A stretch of DNA of 64,000 bases from Brachionus manjavacas (taxonomy: Eukaryota; Rotifera; Eurotatoria; Ploima; Brachionidae). The stretch lies in NCBI GenBank assembly GCA_019054805.1, contig JAHQIY010000007.1, forward strand, positions 2,671,501 through 2,735,500, written 5' to 3'. The notes beneath the pieces were generated by a model. It made no database searches. It worked only from the letters and a program-made list of their open reading frames with translations, and was not told the origin of the DNA. Each line of letters begins with the position of its first letter. Position 1 is the stretch's first letter. Of the stretch, positions 11,375 through 22,357 are shown piece by piece. Both the position numbers and the translations under genes were made by a program.

Positions 11375-13136
11375 TTAATAATTGTAAAATTTAGTCAATT
11401 TTATATTTTTTTAAGTATTTATTTAGAAGCCATGAAAAATCTTAAATGGCTCATGGTTCCATAAATTAATGGTATGGTTTTTTTTTCAGAATCGTCATTA
11501 TTTTTGCATTTAATTTATCAAACAGTAGACACACACTCCATTTTATTGGAGTAATTTAAATTTCAAAAATCTTGTTAATAATCACTTTATCTTTTTTTAA
11601 TAATTCTAAAAATTTATCTAATATAGCAAGTCTTAATTGTGAGAGTATGTGCTGTTTGAACAACAAGTTGATTATGATTTTTGATTTTTTTTTATACTTT
11701 TTGTTTGTTAAAATATTATTAATAAATCATTATTAGCTAATTTTATTTTTTTTAATAAAAATATGACTAAAAAAATAAAATAAAATTAAACTAGCCTCTT
11801 ATAGATGATATTTAGACGTTATAAAAATAAAAATTCTCACATCATTATTTTAAATATTTTAATTTGCTTGATTTATTTCAGATTGATGGTACTTAAAAAT
11901 TTTTTCAAATGATTGTTTTACCCTTAAAGGCCTTAGAATTAATATTCGGTTGAATACCGTCTTAATGTGTGATAAAGCGACACTGTTGTCGATATCAAAA
12001 TTTAACCGTATGTTAGATATTATTAATGACAAAATTTTCAGAAAAAATAAATACCGATTTATGTTGTCTTTTGCATTAAAGAAAAAGTTTTAATCCTAGA
12101 AGAATTTTGTTTTTAGAAAGATTAATTTCAATTTTAATTCAATTAATACATTTTTTAAATTGCTTCTCCTTTACTCCTTTTTACCATTATTTAATTTTAT
12201 TTACAAGCAAAAAATTTGACAAGTTCTGTTTATTAGGACACCTTTTGTTTGATAAAAGATAAGAATTAAAATTTTCAAATTTCAAATAATATTTGTTTTT
12301 TACCAAAAGTAGTGATTTTTTGAATAAAATTTATTTGAGATTTTAGACTCCAAATCTGATTTCGAAATTGAAAGTTTTGAAAAATTTTAATATTAGAAAG
12401 TTTCGAACTGTTAGAACCTTACAAAAATTTTTTGGCAAACAATAACCTCATAGAGAAAAAAAACCTTACTAAAGTCAGATAAAATTGATAAACTGTCACT
12501 GTTAAACCTAAAATAAGTCCTAGTAGAAGATAGATCGGCAACTGTAAAAAGGGAAAAACAATTTGATAATTTTTTGAATAAAAAGATATTTAAAAAAATC
12601 TTATCATTTTAATTCAATAGTTAATGATTTTTGGATCAAGGGAAGTTGTTTATTTTGTTTATATATTTATATGCTGATCCAGCATTAGAATAATACAAAA
12701 GAAAAATATAATTTTAAAAATACGAGTCGTATTTTTGTAAAAATAACTTTTACAGAGAATGTAACTTTATGTATTTTAAAGCCAAGAAAAGAATTCTTTC
12801 ATTTTTTCAATGAGAGAACAACTATACACCTTTTTTTATAATGAATAAAAATAAAAAAGGATAAATCTAAACATACATTCTTTTTTGGTTTTAAAGAAAG
12901 CAATTTAAACAGAAAGCATTGCAAAAAAAATTATAATTGATTTTTTAAATGACTTAAACCGATTTACCAACACTATCTACTCGAAAAATAAAAAAACCAA
13001 ATGTCATTTTGATCGACAGCAAATCTTGAAAAAATGAAATTGACAATTAAATAACAAACAGAATAATCACAAAAAACATGATCATTTTTGTCTTCAATTC
13101 TAAAATTAATTTTATAAATTGAATAAAATGATATAT
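11375..13136. other. Intergenic region, no gene seen
   Basis: About 1.8 kb between the TBC gene and the solo LTR. It is AT-rich with short homopolymer runs. No credible coding frame seen. Confidence 0.5.
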
Positions 13137-13460
13137 TGTTGGCGGAGCTGTAAGCTTAGGCTGACTCTACTCCATGGTCATATTGGACCTTTCATACTAG
13201 TTATAATTTGTAACTAGTCTTGTTGCTAGAATTAGATTTAAACCAAACTCGTAGTTACTAGGCTGTATCTGACTAATAATAATTGATTGGAACTTGGAGA
13301 CAATTTGGAAAATAGAATGATATTCAAAGGATATATAAGAGAGATTTGAGAAGAGCTAGTTTGTGTTTTAGCTCAAGATTTGAGTTTAATAAAGTTTCTA
13401 AAACTAGTTTATTAATTCCAATGCCAAGGTCTAAGTCCAGTCCTAAGTTAACCGCTAACA
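13137..13460 (+). mobile_element. Solo LTR of an LTR retrotransposon
   Basis: A 324-bp block clearly richer in GC than its surroundings. It begins TGTTGGCGG and ends CCGCTAACA, an imperfect inverted terminal pair with the canonical TG...CA ends. The 4 bp on each side are ATAT, consistent with a 4-bp target-site duplication. Internally it carries a TATA-like box (TATATAA near 13332) and, about 50 bp further, AATAAA (13388-13393). This matches a U3-R promoter and polyadenylation layout in + orientation. No internal retrotransposon sequence or second LTR adjoins, so it is a recombined solo LTR. A Ty3-like or BEL-like origin is suggested only by the 4-bp duplication. Confidence 0.75.
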
Positions 13461-13934
13461 ATATTTAATGTATCACCCAAAGTCGACTCAAAAGTTCCAT
13501 TTTTGCGTAAATTCGATTTTGATGACACATTAAATACATCGTCGCATGGATCAATTTTTTAATTTTGATTATTTTTTCAAGACTTTTTGTAGATTAAAAT
13601 ACACAAAGCTTTAACTAAATAAAAGTATAATAATAAAAAACGAAAAGTTTTAAATGGAAATCAGCATCTTTCCAAGGCTTAAACTTGATAAAATAAACAT
13701 TACTAAAAAATATTATGAAAAATTTCTTTTTCAAAATTGATTGTAATTTAATTTAAATTTTAGCAGAAAGTTTTGGCACTAATTTATATTTTTTATTGTT
13801 ATAAAATATAATTATTAAATTATTTACTGAACTAACAATTTCTTTTAAAACTTAGCTTATTATAATATTTTTTCAAAAGAAAAATACTTTCAATTTAAAA
13901 AGGTAAAAATAAAGTTTTTTATTAAATTGAAAAA
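13461..13934. other. Intergenic region upstream of C1GALT1
   Basis: About 470 bp of AT-rich sequence between the solo LTR and the glycosyltransferase gene. No feature recognised. Confidence 0.4.
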
Positions 13935-14993
13935 ATGGAAAAAACTTTCAGAATATTTCTAGTTGTGACAATTTTTTTAATAATAATTTTGATTTCTTAT
14001 AATCAATTGGAAAGATTAGATTTTGAAAAATTATCAAGAATCAAAATATTTTCACCAAGTGAATTAAATGAAATCAACTCGAAAAATTATAGTCCAACAG
14101 TTTTTTGTTTAATCAAGACTCATCCAAAGAATATCAAGATAAATAAAACGCTGAATATTTACAGAGTTTGGGCTCATAAATGCGACAATTATCGTTTTGT
14201 AACACTTCTTCCCGAACATTTGAGGCCAAAAAATGTATCCGAAACAATCGAAGTATTCGATAATTTTTACATGATTCAACCTAAAGGACTTGTTAGAGAA
14301 ACTCATAGCAATCTGACTCTAAAAATTTATTATTCTATGATCTACATTTACAAAAATTTGCCTTCTTATGACTGGTATTATATTGTTGACGATGATGCGT
14401 ATGTAAATTTGGCTAACCTAAAGAAATTCCTTCGAGAAAAACCTTCAAATGTATCTATTACATATGGATATAATTTTAAAGTAATTGTAAAAGGTGGCTA
14501 CCACTCAGGAGGGCCAGGATATGTACTGAGCAACACTGCTTTTACAGCTATCACAAAAGCAATGATTGAAAAAATTTCAAATTGTCCAAATAGAGGAATT
14601 GATGATGTAGATATAAATGCCTGTGTTAGAAAATACAAAGGTATAAAAGGTAAATCAATAGACCAATTTGGACGAGAAAGGTTTCTGGTATTGGGATTGA
14701 TGACACATTTTAAAGGTTCCTATCCTAAATGGTTGTATGGATATGGAGAAAATTCCCCCCGAAAAGGCTTAAATTGTTGCTCCGATTCTTTAATCGCAGC
14801 TCATTACATGTCACCTAGAGATGTTTTTCGTCTAGATCTTGCCATTGAAGTGCACAAAAATGTTCTAAAGCTATACGATGATTATCAAAGACTTAAAATA
14901 CCTATCACGTTTAAAAATATTATTAAAAATTACATACTTTTGGGGGATATCGAGCAAAATTCAAATAAATTTAAAGATTTAATAAATTTTTAA
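13935..14993 (+). CDS. C1GALT1: Core 1 beta-1,3-galactosyltransferase (C1GALT1-like, GT31)
   Basis: Type II Golgi enzyme that transfers galactose to Ser/Thr-linked GalNAc to form the T antigen (core 1 O-glycan). One exon, 352 residues; C1GALT1 proteins are typically ~360. A membrane anchor lies at residues 6-24 (FRIFLVVTIFLIIILISY). The catalytic domain shows TVFCLIKTHPK, WAHKCDNYRFVTL, the metal-binding DDD at 152-154 within WYYIVDDDAYV, GGPGYVLSN, GIDDVDINACV and LNCCSDSLIAAHY. These are the Fringe-like GT31 and core 1 enzyme hallmarks. All core motifs are intact. It could be one of several paralogues, because invertebrates often carry multiple C1GalT-like genes. Confidence 0.92.
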   Translation: MEKTFRIFLVVTIFLIIILISYNQLERLDFEKLSRIKIFSPSELNEINSKNYSPTVFCLIKTHPKNIKINKTLNIYRVWAHKCDNYRFVTLLPEHLRPKNVSETIEVFDNFYMIQPKGLVRETHSNLTLKIYYSMIYIYKNLPSYDWYYIVDDDAYVNLANLKKFLREKPSNVSITYGYNFKVIVKGGYHSGGPGYVLSNTAFTAITKAMIEKISNCPNRGIDDVDINACVRKYKGIKGKSIDQFGRERFLVLGLMTHFKGSYPKWLYGYGENSPRKGLNCCSDSLIAAHYMSPRDVFRLDLAIEVHKNVLKLYDDYQRLKIPITFKNIIKNYILLGDIEQNSNKFKDLINF

Positions 14994-17238
14994 AATATTT
15001 TTTTTTTCATTTAATTAGAGTAACTATGCTAATTAAAAAAAGTAAAATTTAAATTAATGAGATTTCGTAATTTGAATCCGAATTTTTTTCTATGTTTTAA
15101 AGTGTAATATTTGTACTCTGGAATAAGGCAATGAACAAAGGGATTATGAGTCTTGAAGGACGAAAGTTAGATTATCCTTTAAGTCAGAAGAAAAAATCAA
15201 TACTTTAGACTATCCGGTGGAATTATTAAAAGAATTGCAAATTTAGTCAAATTATTTTTTTAAAGAAATGTACAGAATTTTTAAGCTATCGTGTCGGAAA
15301 TCATAGCAAAAAAGAGTAAAAAAATTAATTTTCTTAAATTTTTCTAAAATGTTTTTCCCATAAATTTATTTGTATTATTTTTTTTTATAAATAATTAATT
15401 TTTTTAAACAATTCAACCAAAGTATTAATTATTATCCCTAGTTCTAATTTTATTACATTCCGGTTCCATTTATTTTGCGCAATTTTCTAGGAAATTCTAA
15501 AATTCTGATTCCGTGATTTAATTTCTATATTCTTGACTTGACTAACTTGACAACGTCAATTTTCTAATGCTCTAGTAAACTTAGTAATTATAACGTGGCT
15601 AAAGCAATAATAATAACTTTAACAATTACGAAATTTTAAATTCTTTTTTCATTTGAGCAGAAATATATTCATAAATGTACAATATCTTATTTCTGTTAAA
15701 TTATTTTTTTTCTAAAAAATTTTAAATTAATCAAAATTTATTCAAAAAATAATGTAGTCCTAAATTTACATAACGAATAAATATTGCTGAAAATAAAATT
15801 AAGAATGCTATATTAAATTTGAAATATACTATAGTTTTTATGTTTATATGAAATTTTATAGTGCCCGAAATCATTAACTTTAGTAAGGCATATTACTTTC
15901 GAGTCTAATAACTTCCGTCGGATTCTATTTTTTGGGTTTATTTATTTATCAAAAATTTATTTTTTTGGCTATGGGGGTCTGAAACTTTACAGCCTCCAAA
16001 ATTTTTTTTTTTTTAAATGAACACCTTTTGAGCGATTATAAAAATTTTTAAACTAAGAAAATAAAAAAAGTAAAACCATGGTTTTGTTCAGAATTTTGTC
16101 TAGTTATAGAATTTGTATAAAATTATATAGGTTAAGGGGTTTGGTAAAAAGTAGATCCCAAAAAAGTTAAAAAATGTCATAATTTTTTACGCGAAAAATT
16201 TTGACATTTTTTTTTTTTTTTCAACATAACCAGCTCAGAATATAGACCATTTAATTCTCTATCAGAAAATGTGTCAATCGAGTAAATTCGTTTGATAAAA
16301 TTCTGAGCTAATATAACTTAAATAAGATATACAAAATATAAGGCTATAAAGTTTCAGACCCCGCTAACCAAAAAATAAATTTTTGATCCCCCCTAAAATT
16401 TGGCTAACCCTAGGTTTTCATATACGTAGAATCTAAAAATGAGGTCGAAATCCATATCTGAAGAAAGTGTGGAAGTTTTGCATCGCGCGAACTTTATTAT
16501 TGGGAAAAAATTTGTTAATCTATTTATGTTATCAAAAAAAATTAAAAAAAATTATGCACAATATTAACATGATTAAAAATGAAAAATTTTTTCAAAACCT
16601 TTAACTAAATGAATCTTTCCTAGGCTTGAACTTGATAAAATAAACTTTTTTATCAAAATAAAACAATTTTATAAATCGTTTTTATATTTCAAAATTAAAA
16701 CCACTAATTTTCTTCAATCTTAGTGAAAGACTTTTTTTAATAAGAATTAGCAGTTTAAATAGTTTTTACATTTTAATTTTTTAATATGAAAAATCACTTA
16801 CGTAATACGTAATAATAGTTTTATTAGCTTAATGTTTTTTAAATTAAAGCCCTTTTCTCGGTTTTACAGTAAATCAAATTTAATTTAAAATTTTCAAATA
16901 ATAACTGAGTCAAAAAATTTTAGCGTTAGTTTTTTGATTGAGAGTATATTCAGTTAAAATTTTTTTGCTATTTAAAAAACTTATCAATAACTTTGATTAT
17001 ACACCTAGAATAAATCTGAAAATTTTAACGTTGATAAAAAAGCAATAATAAAAGTATATTTTTTTAGTTTATTTAGACTTTTACATTAATTTTTTACATT
17101 ATTAAAATACATAATTGCTATTTAAATTTTTTTGGGGAAAAAACATCTTGAAATTTTGAATTTTACCAGGTTTTTTACTACTTAAAATATTAAACAAAAA
17201 GATAAAAATTAAACGGAATTATTTAAAATTGCCAATTA
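14994..17238. other. Intergenic region with one fold-back element
   Basis: About 2.2 kb between C1GALT1 and the secreted-protein gene. The only structure noticed is the inverted-repeat element at about 15949-16387, listed separately. No gene seen. Confidence 0.5.
15949..16387. repeat. Fold-back inverted-repeat element
   Basis: Arms of about 46 bp at 15949-15994 and 16341-16387 are inverted copies with a few mismatches; both contain GGTCTGAAACTTTA in one orientation. A smaller inner hairpin, centred on acgcg near 16190, pairs AAAATGTCA with TGACATTTT. No target-site duplication or coding frame was found, so the transposon superfamily is unknown. Confidence 0.55.
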
Positions 17239-19170
17239 ATGTATAAAATAATTACAATTTTATTAGGTATTTTTTCATCAGTATTTTGTTCTAAGTTCGG
17301 TGATGTAATTCCCGAATTAAAAATAAAATTGTATGAGTACCAAATTGTGGAAAGTCAATCTTATGAGCCGCCATTCAAATGGGCAGAGAAAGCCGGTCTA
17401 TTTAAGAGTGACATAAGAGTAAATTTTGTTGGAAGTCCAGTCATGAGTGAACTTAGAAACGGAAAATTGACTCCAATTTTTGACAACGACATGTTTTCAA
17501 CAGGATGGATATTTAGTGCTTTATTTGATAGGAGCCTCTATGCACTTGATGTTCCAGATGTTTATTATAATCCGCTAGAAAAAGGTCTAGACGCAATGAA
17601 TGATTACCAGAACAAAAATGACAATCAATCAATGACAACCCCAATAAGAACCTTTTGGCCACAAATTTATAACAAAACTTACGGCATTTGGCAGCAACAG
17701 CCAGATAATATTAGAAATCTAATTCTCAATATCGAAAAGCTTCCATGGGATCAAATTGAAAAATTCCTAAGAACACTTCACTTGGACAAATTAGCTGATA
17801 TTTTCCAAGAAGTCATTGACGAGGGGCATACTGCTATAAAAGCGTTTCAAATTCCTCCTGATTTTGACGATACTTATCTAAATATAGGCATTGGTTCAGC
17901 TTTGTTCAGACTTAGTAAATCCTATGGTACCTTGTACAATGAATGGTCGGAAAATAACTCAAATTTCTATGGATTAATTGAAAAAACAGTTGAGTATGCA
18001 TACAGGTCATTTGAAAACTCGGATAGAAGCATAATCGACCCTCGGACTTATTTCTATGCCAGACCGTTTATTCTGGAAGCTGAGAAGAATAATCAATCAC
18101 TTGCTCTTATAACCACTTGGATTCAGAATATTGGTGAGCAGCGATCAAGACAAAAAAAAGGAGTTTCTATGCCATTTTATGTAAATAACATTGATGTAAC
18201 CGTGTGTGCCAACAGTATTTATGGCATTACTGATGCAGCCATCATCGATTTAAATGGATTCCAAGCTATGTTTTTGAAATCCGATCAAATTCAACAGATT
18301 TATCTTAACACCACAAAATTTATAAGCTGGGCCATACAAACTAATTTTACGAAAAGACCAGATTTGGCTCAAGTTTATTATCCTTCGACTTATAACTTTT
18401 TGTGGTACACTTCTAGAACTTATTTTCTGCTAGAAAATGAATTCCGAGCTTCTAATGTGCCCAAATCCATAGCCGATATTTTAACAGAGGCTAAAACTTA
18501 TCTGTCTAGAGCATTGGAAAACGGAGCGACCAATTTTTTTCTAACAAAAGCTCAAAGGGATCATGATGGCCATGTTTTCTTTGAAGATTTTCTAGGTGTA
18601 GATGACACGGACATCTTTGGTAAAAAAAGCTCTACTGGTGAGGATAGAATATTTAGTACAAGTCAAGCGATCAATACTTTACTTTATACATGGACATTTT
18701 ATGATAAAGCTAGCAAAAAACTTCAGTGGAAGGAAAATGTTTCTGCAAATGTAAAAGACCTGGTGCGTTCGTCCATTTCTTGGCTGTCAGAAAATGCTCT
18801 TAACAAAAACTTGAAACCTTTAAATTCATTTTTTTCAGGCTCTGTTAAAGGCTTCACATCACTACCGTTTTGGTATCCTGCTAATTTTTTACAATATTTA
18901 AATGGAACAGATGTCGATCCGAATAATTTGGCTGAAGAGGATTTTGAGGATGTAATTTTTGGTGTTAAAGGATCTATTGATGAAGAGGTATTTCAAAAAT
19001 TATTAAATGAGCCTCACTTTGGTCAAATGACGCCCATTGACTTCAATGGTTACAATGAAAAAGGAGGTTTTTTTCCATTTTGGTCTTCAGAACCATATAC
19101 CTATAGTGTTTCACTTCTGGCTCTATCTCTCTTTGATAATTTAAATGATTTATTTCATTTTCAATTTTAA
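17239..19170 (+). CDS. Secreted protein of unknown function, 643 aa
   Basis: Not assigned to a known enzyme family. One uninterrupted exon. Residues 1-17 (MYKIITILLGIFSSVFC) look like a cleavable signal peptide, and no further membrane segment is evident, so the mature protein is probably secreted or luminal. It is rich in aromatic residues and has several N-glycosylation sequons (for example NKT, NNS, NTT, NGT). Distinctive stretches are AFQIPPDFDDTYLNIG, DPRTYFYARPF, TTWIQNIGEQRSRQKKG and MPFYVNNIDVTVCANS. The alternation of helical segments with conserved aromatics is reminiscent of alpha/alpha-toroid folds, but that is only an impression. Intact coding over 1.9 kb in such an AT-rich genome argues strongly that it is a real, selected gene. 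Confidence 0.85.
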   Translation: MYKIITILLGIFSSVFCSKFGDVIPELKIKLYEYQIVESQSYEPPFKWAEKAGLFKSDIRVNFVGSPVMSELRNGKLTPIFDNDMFSTGWIFSALFDRSLYALDVPDVYYNPLEKGLDAMNDYQNKNDNQSMTTPIRTFWPQIYNKTYGIWQQQPDNIRNLILNIEKLPWDQIEKFLRTLHLDKLADIFQEVIDEGHTAIKAFQIPPDFDDTYLNIGIGSALFRLSKSYGTLYNEWSENNSNFYGLIEKTVEYAYRSFENSDRSIIDPRTYFYARPFILEAEKNNQSLALITTWIQNIGEQRSRQKKGVSMPFYVNNIDVTVCANSIYGITDAAIIDLNGFQAMFLKSDQIQQIYLNTTKFISWAIQTNFTKRPDLAQVYYPSTYNFLWYTSRTYFLLENEFRASNVPKSIADILTEAKTYLSRALENGATNFFLTKAQRDHDGHVFFEDFLGVDDTDIFGKKSSTGEDRIFSTSQAINTLLYTWTFYDKASKKLQWKENVSANVKDLVRSSISWLSENALNKNLKPLNSFFSGSVKGFTSLPFWYPANFLQYLNGTDVDPNNLAEEDFEDVIFGVKGSIDEEVFQKLLNEPHFGQMTPIDFNGYNEKGGFFPFWSSEPYTYSVSLLALSLFDNLNDLFHFQF

Positions 19171-20868
19171 TCAGCAGACTATGATTATCATTCTATTAAT
19201 TTTGACTTTAAATTATTTATGGAAAATTTTTAACTTTTTAAAAATAAAAACTGGTAAAATTTTTAATTATTTTATTTACAGGTAAATTGCATGAACTAAT
19301 CATTTTTGCTTTCATGTTAAATGAAAAAAAGTGCACTCATAAATAATTAAATAATTTAAATAATCACATAAATTCTGGAAATAAATTTCAAAATCTTGAT
19401 TCATTTAGAGTAAGAGAAATTATTTTTAAAATTTTACAAATAATTTTTCTTCAGATGCATGTTAACTAATGCAAAAATAAACTTTTTAAATATTTATTTA
19501 AACTATTGCACTTAAAACAGCATTTGATTAAGTTCATTTTTCTATTTTCATTTCGATTTTGCAAAATTAATAAACTGTTTTATTACATATAAATTAAATA
19601 TGATCAAATTTATATAAAAAAAGGTTTTGATTAATTTTTAAGTTAAAAAAAATTAGTGTAGAGAAATATTTTAATGCTATCCAAACATTTTTGACCGTAA
19701 CAAAGTTTAATTCATAATTTTGCAATTTAAAAATTTTGATTTTATAAATATTATTTAATCATATAAAATATAAAAGAATATTTTTTTAATGATAAATTTG
19801 ATTATTAACTTTATTTTGCCTATTTTTACCTCAAATTGAAATTAAAAAATATATGAAAATTCAATTTATGATGAAATTACTGAAAATTATGAATTCATTT
19901 AGATTTCCAATTTTAAAAGCAATTACTTATTTTATAATAAATTTTTTGGTAATATGAATTAATTATTTATTATCATTATTATTATTATTTTTATATTTTT
20001 GTCCTTTCAACTAAAAAATTTTACTGAGTCAATAGTCTTGTACTCTCACTTTTAAAAGGAATTCGATCGATGATATCACTATTTTTCTTCATAATCTAAA
20101 CAAACAATTAAAAGAAACTAAAGAAATAAAGAGTTTATTTTAATCAGTTTAGAAAATTTTTCATATGAGTTTTTATTAATTATTTAGAACTTTTTTTTCA
20201 ATTTATTTTACCATTTGATATTTATTGCCATTTTTGTCAGCATTGATTAAAATAAATTGAACCATTGACTATTCACTCTTTTAAGTGATTCAGTTCTCAT
20301 CCATTTCACATTTTTAGAAATTAGCCTTGCATTAATAAAAAAATCTATTTAACCGAAGTTTAAAATATTTAAAACACATATTTTGAAATTTTAGTTTTAT
20401 ATTTATTATATATGTTCTTTCTAAAATAATTCACATTTAGGGATTAATTTTCAATATCCTATAATAAGAATATTTTTAGTCAAAAATTTGAAAATTTCAA
20501 TTACTAATAATTTAATTTTTTAATAGTATTTGCGCATTTAATTAGAATACTTTTTAATGACGCAGAGAAATGAGAGTTTTTGCATGAATGTTTTTTCGAA
20601 TGAAGTAAAAATATTATATTCTTATGATCGATTTTTTTAACTTCTACTTAAAATAGTATTCAAATTTGGCTAAAATGAAAGGAACTACACAACCCTTTTT
20701 TCACCAATTAGTTAAAATTAATAATTCATCTAGATATTCAATCGTGTTTTTTATTTTGAGAATTTTTTTACTTGTCATGCTTAAAACTTCATTAAATCTA
20801 ATTAACTTTGCTTAAATTCACAGGTGAATATTTAATTTGCATTTAAAAAAAAATATAATAAAAAATAC
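19171..20868. other. Intergenic region, no gene seen
   Basis: About 1.7 kb of very AT-rich sequence, including a short ATT-type microsatellite near 19970-19990. No coding frame recognised. Confidence 0.5.
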
Positions 20869-21998
20869 ATGCAGATGTATCCAATTTTTTCAAAATTCCA
20901 TAAATACTTTCCTAAATCAAAAATTGTGCAATATGTTGTGTCCAAAACTGAGTGTGAACCTAGAAATAATATTGAATATGCCCAAGAGAACCCGTTTTTG
21001 ATGAAAATTCAAAATCCATTTGAGATTTGGAAAATGTCAAAATTAATTGGCATTGGTGCATTTGGAAAGATATTTAAAGTTGAAAATATTTTCGATGGAA
21101 GAGAAGCGGCCATGAAAGTTATAAATACAGACGAAGACGAAGATTATGATTTAGACAAACTAATTGTCGAAATAGAAATCATGAAAAAATGTAGACACAA
21201 AAACATTTGTAATTTTTATGATTGTTATATTCATGACTCTAAAATTTACATGCTCATGGAATTTTGTGAATTTGGTTCACTCGATTCTATCATGTGCAAG
21301 TTGGATCGAAGTTTTACCGAAAACGAGATCAGATTTATTATAAAACAAGTTCTTGAAGCTTTAGTTTTCTTGCATGAAACAGCTTATGTTATTCATAGGG
21401 ATATAAAAGCTGCTAATATTTTACTTACAAATAATGGTAAAATAAAACTAATTGATTTTGGAGTGTCAGCAAAAAATTGGTATCTTGAGCAAAACAAAAC
21501 AACACTTGCTGGATCACCATATTGGATTTCACCCGAAATGCTAAGTTGTAAAGAAAAAATATTTAGAACTTATAATAATAAAGTTGACATTTGGTCTTTG
21601 GGAATTACTTGCATCGAACTTGCTGAAAAGCTTCCACCAAATAATTTACTAAAGCCTAAGGATGCGATGAAAAAAATTTACAAGGACAATTCACCGGGTT
21701 TAGAAGAACCAGACATGTGGTCGATAGAATTTCAAGACTTTGTTTCAAAATGTTTGATTAAAAATCCTAAGAAAAGGTTAAATGCTTCTGAACTCTTAGA
21801 GGTTTGATTTTTTTCATTTTAAATCAATTAATATTATAGTTATATTTTAATTATTTTAAGCATTTATTCATCAGAAAAGAAAAAACAAATCATTCGAATT
21901 TTATTCGAAATGATAAAATTTTTTGTTTGCTCAATTCAAGTTGTTTAACCAACAATTTCAATAAAACAAATGTCAATGGAAAGTTATTAGATTGTTAA
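20869..21998 (+). CDS. SLK-like STE20 serine/threonine kinase, short form, 2 exons
   Basis: Protein kinase of the GCK/STE20 group, closest by motif to SLK/LOK. Exons 20869-21801 and 21861-21998 (intron 59 bp, donor gag|gtttga) give 356 residues. The second exon completes the kinase fold: LLE joins HLFI, matching the usual LLEHPFI end. The glycine loop is GIGAFG (61-66), with Lys83, HRDIKAAN (HRD at 176-178), DFG at 196-198 and GSPYWISPE at 215-223. APE is changed to SPE. The insert before DIWSLGITCIELAE has the SLK length. SLK proteins normally carry a long coiled-coil tail, but here only about 40 residues follow the domain. Catalytic residues are all present. The start ATG precedes a ~50-residue basic N-terminus without recognised motifs. 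Confidence 0.88.
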
Positions 21999-22194
21999 AA
22001 AAAATAGAGACTTGCGAAAAAGTTAAAACAAAAGTCGTCTTGTAGTTTTTTAAGAGTCAAGTCAATGTCTTTTTCTTAAATCAAAAATAAAATAAATTAT
22101 CTAGGTAAAAATAAAAATATGCTTTGATTGATTCATTGATTTTTTTTACGAATTTGTATTTTTTTAATGATTTTTAAAGTAAAGCCAGACTTAT

Positions 22195-22357
22195 TTTTAG
22201 TAGTAGTAATTTTAACTGTAGCTGGCTAGCCAGCGAGTATACTGACAAGGCACACTAAGACAGCTGATGTGATTGATTGCTACTCATCCAGCAATCAATT
22301 CCTGCTCTAAAGCTGTTAACATTGCGGACTTCAACTAGTTGTTGAGAGAGTTGGTTC
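22195..22357 (-). mobile_element. CR1-like LINE, ORF2 C-terminal end and 3' tail
   Basis: Reading the - strand gives NQLSQQLVEVRNVNSFRAGI, then DCWMSSNQSHQLS and a stop. This is the typical WN.LP..VV....VNSFK..LD end of CR1-type reverse-transcriptase ORFs. A 3' tail ending in TAC/TAG repeats follows. The fragment abuts the MULE remnant at about 22357. A related tail lies at about 35104-35310. Confidence 0.7.
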
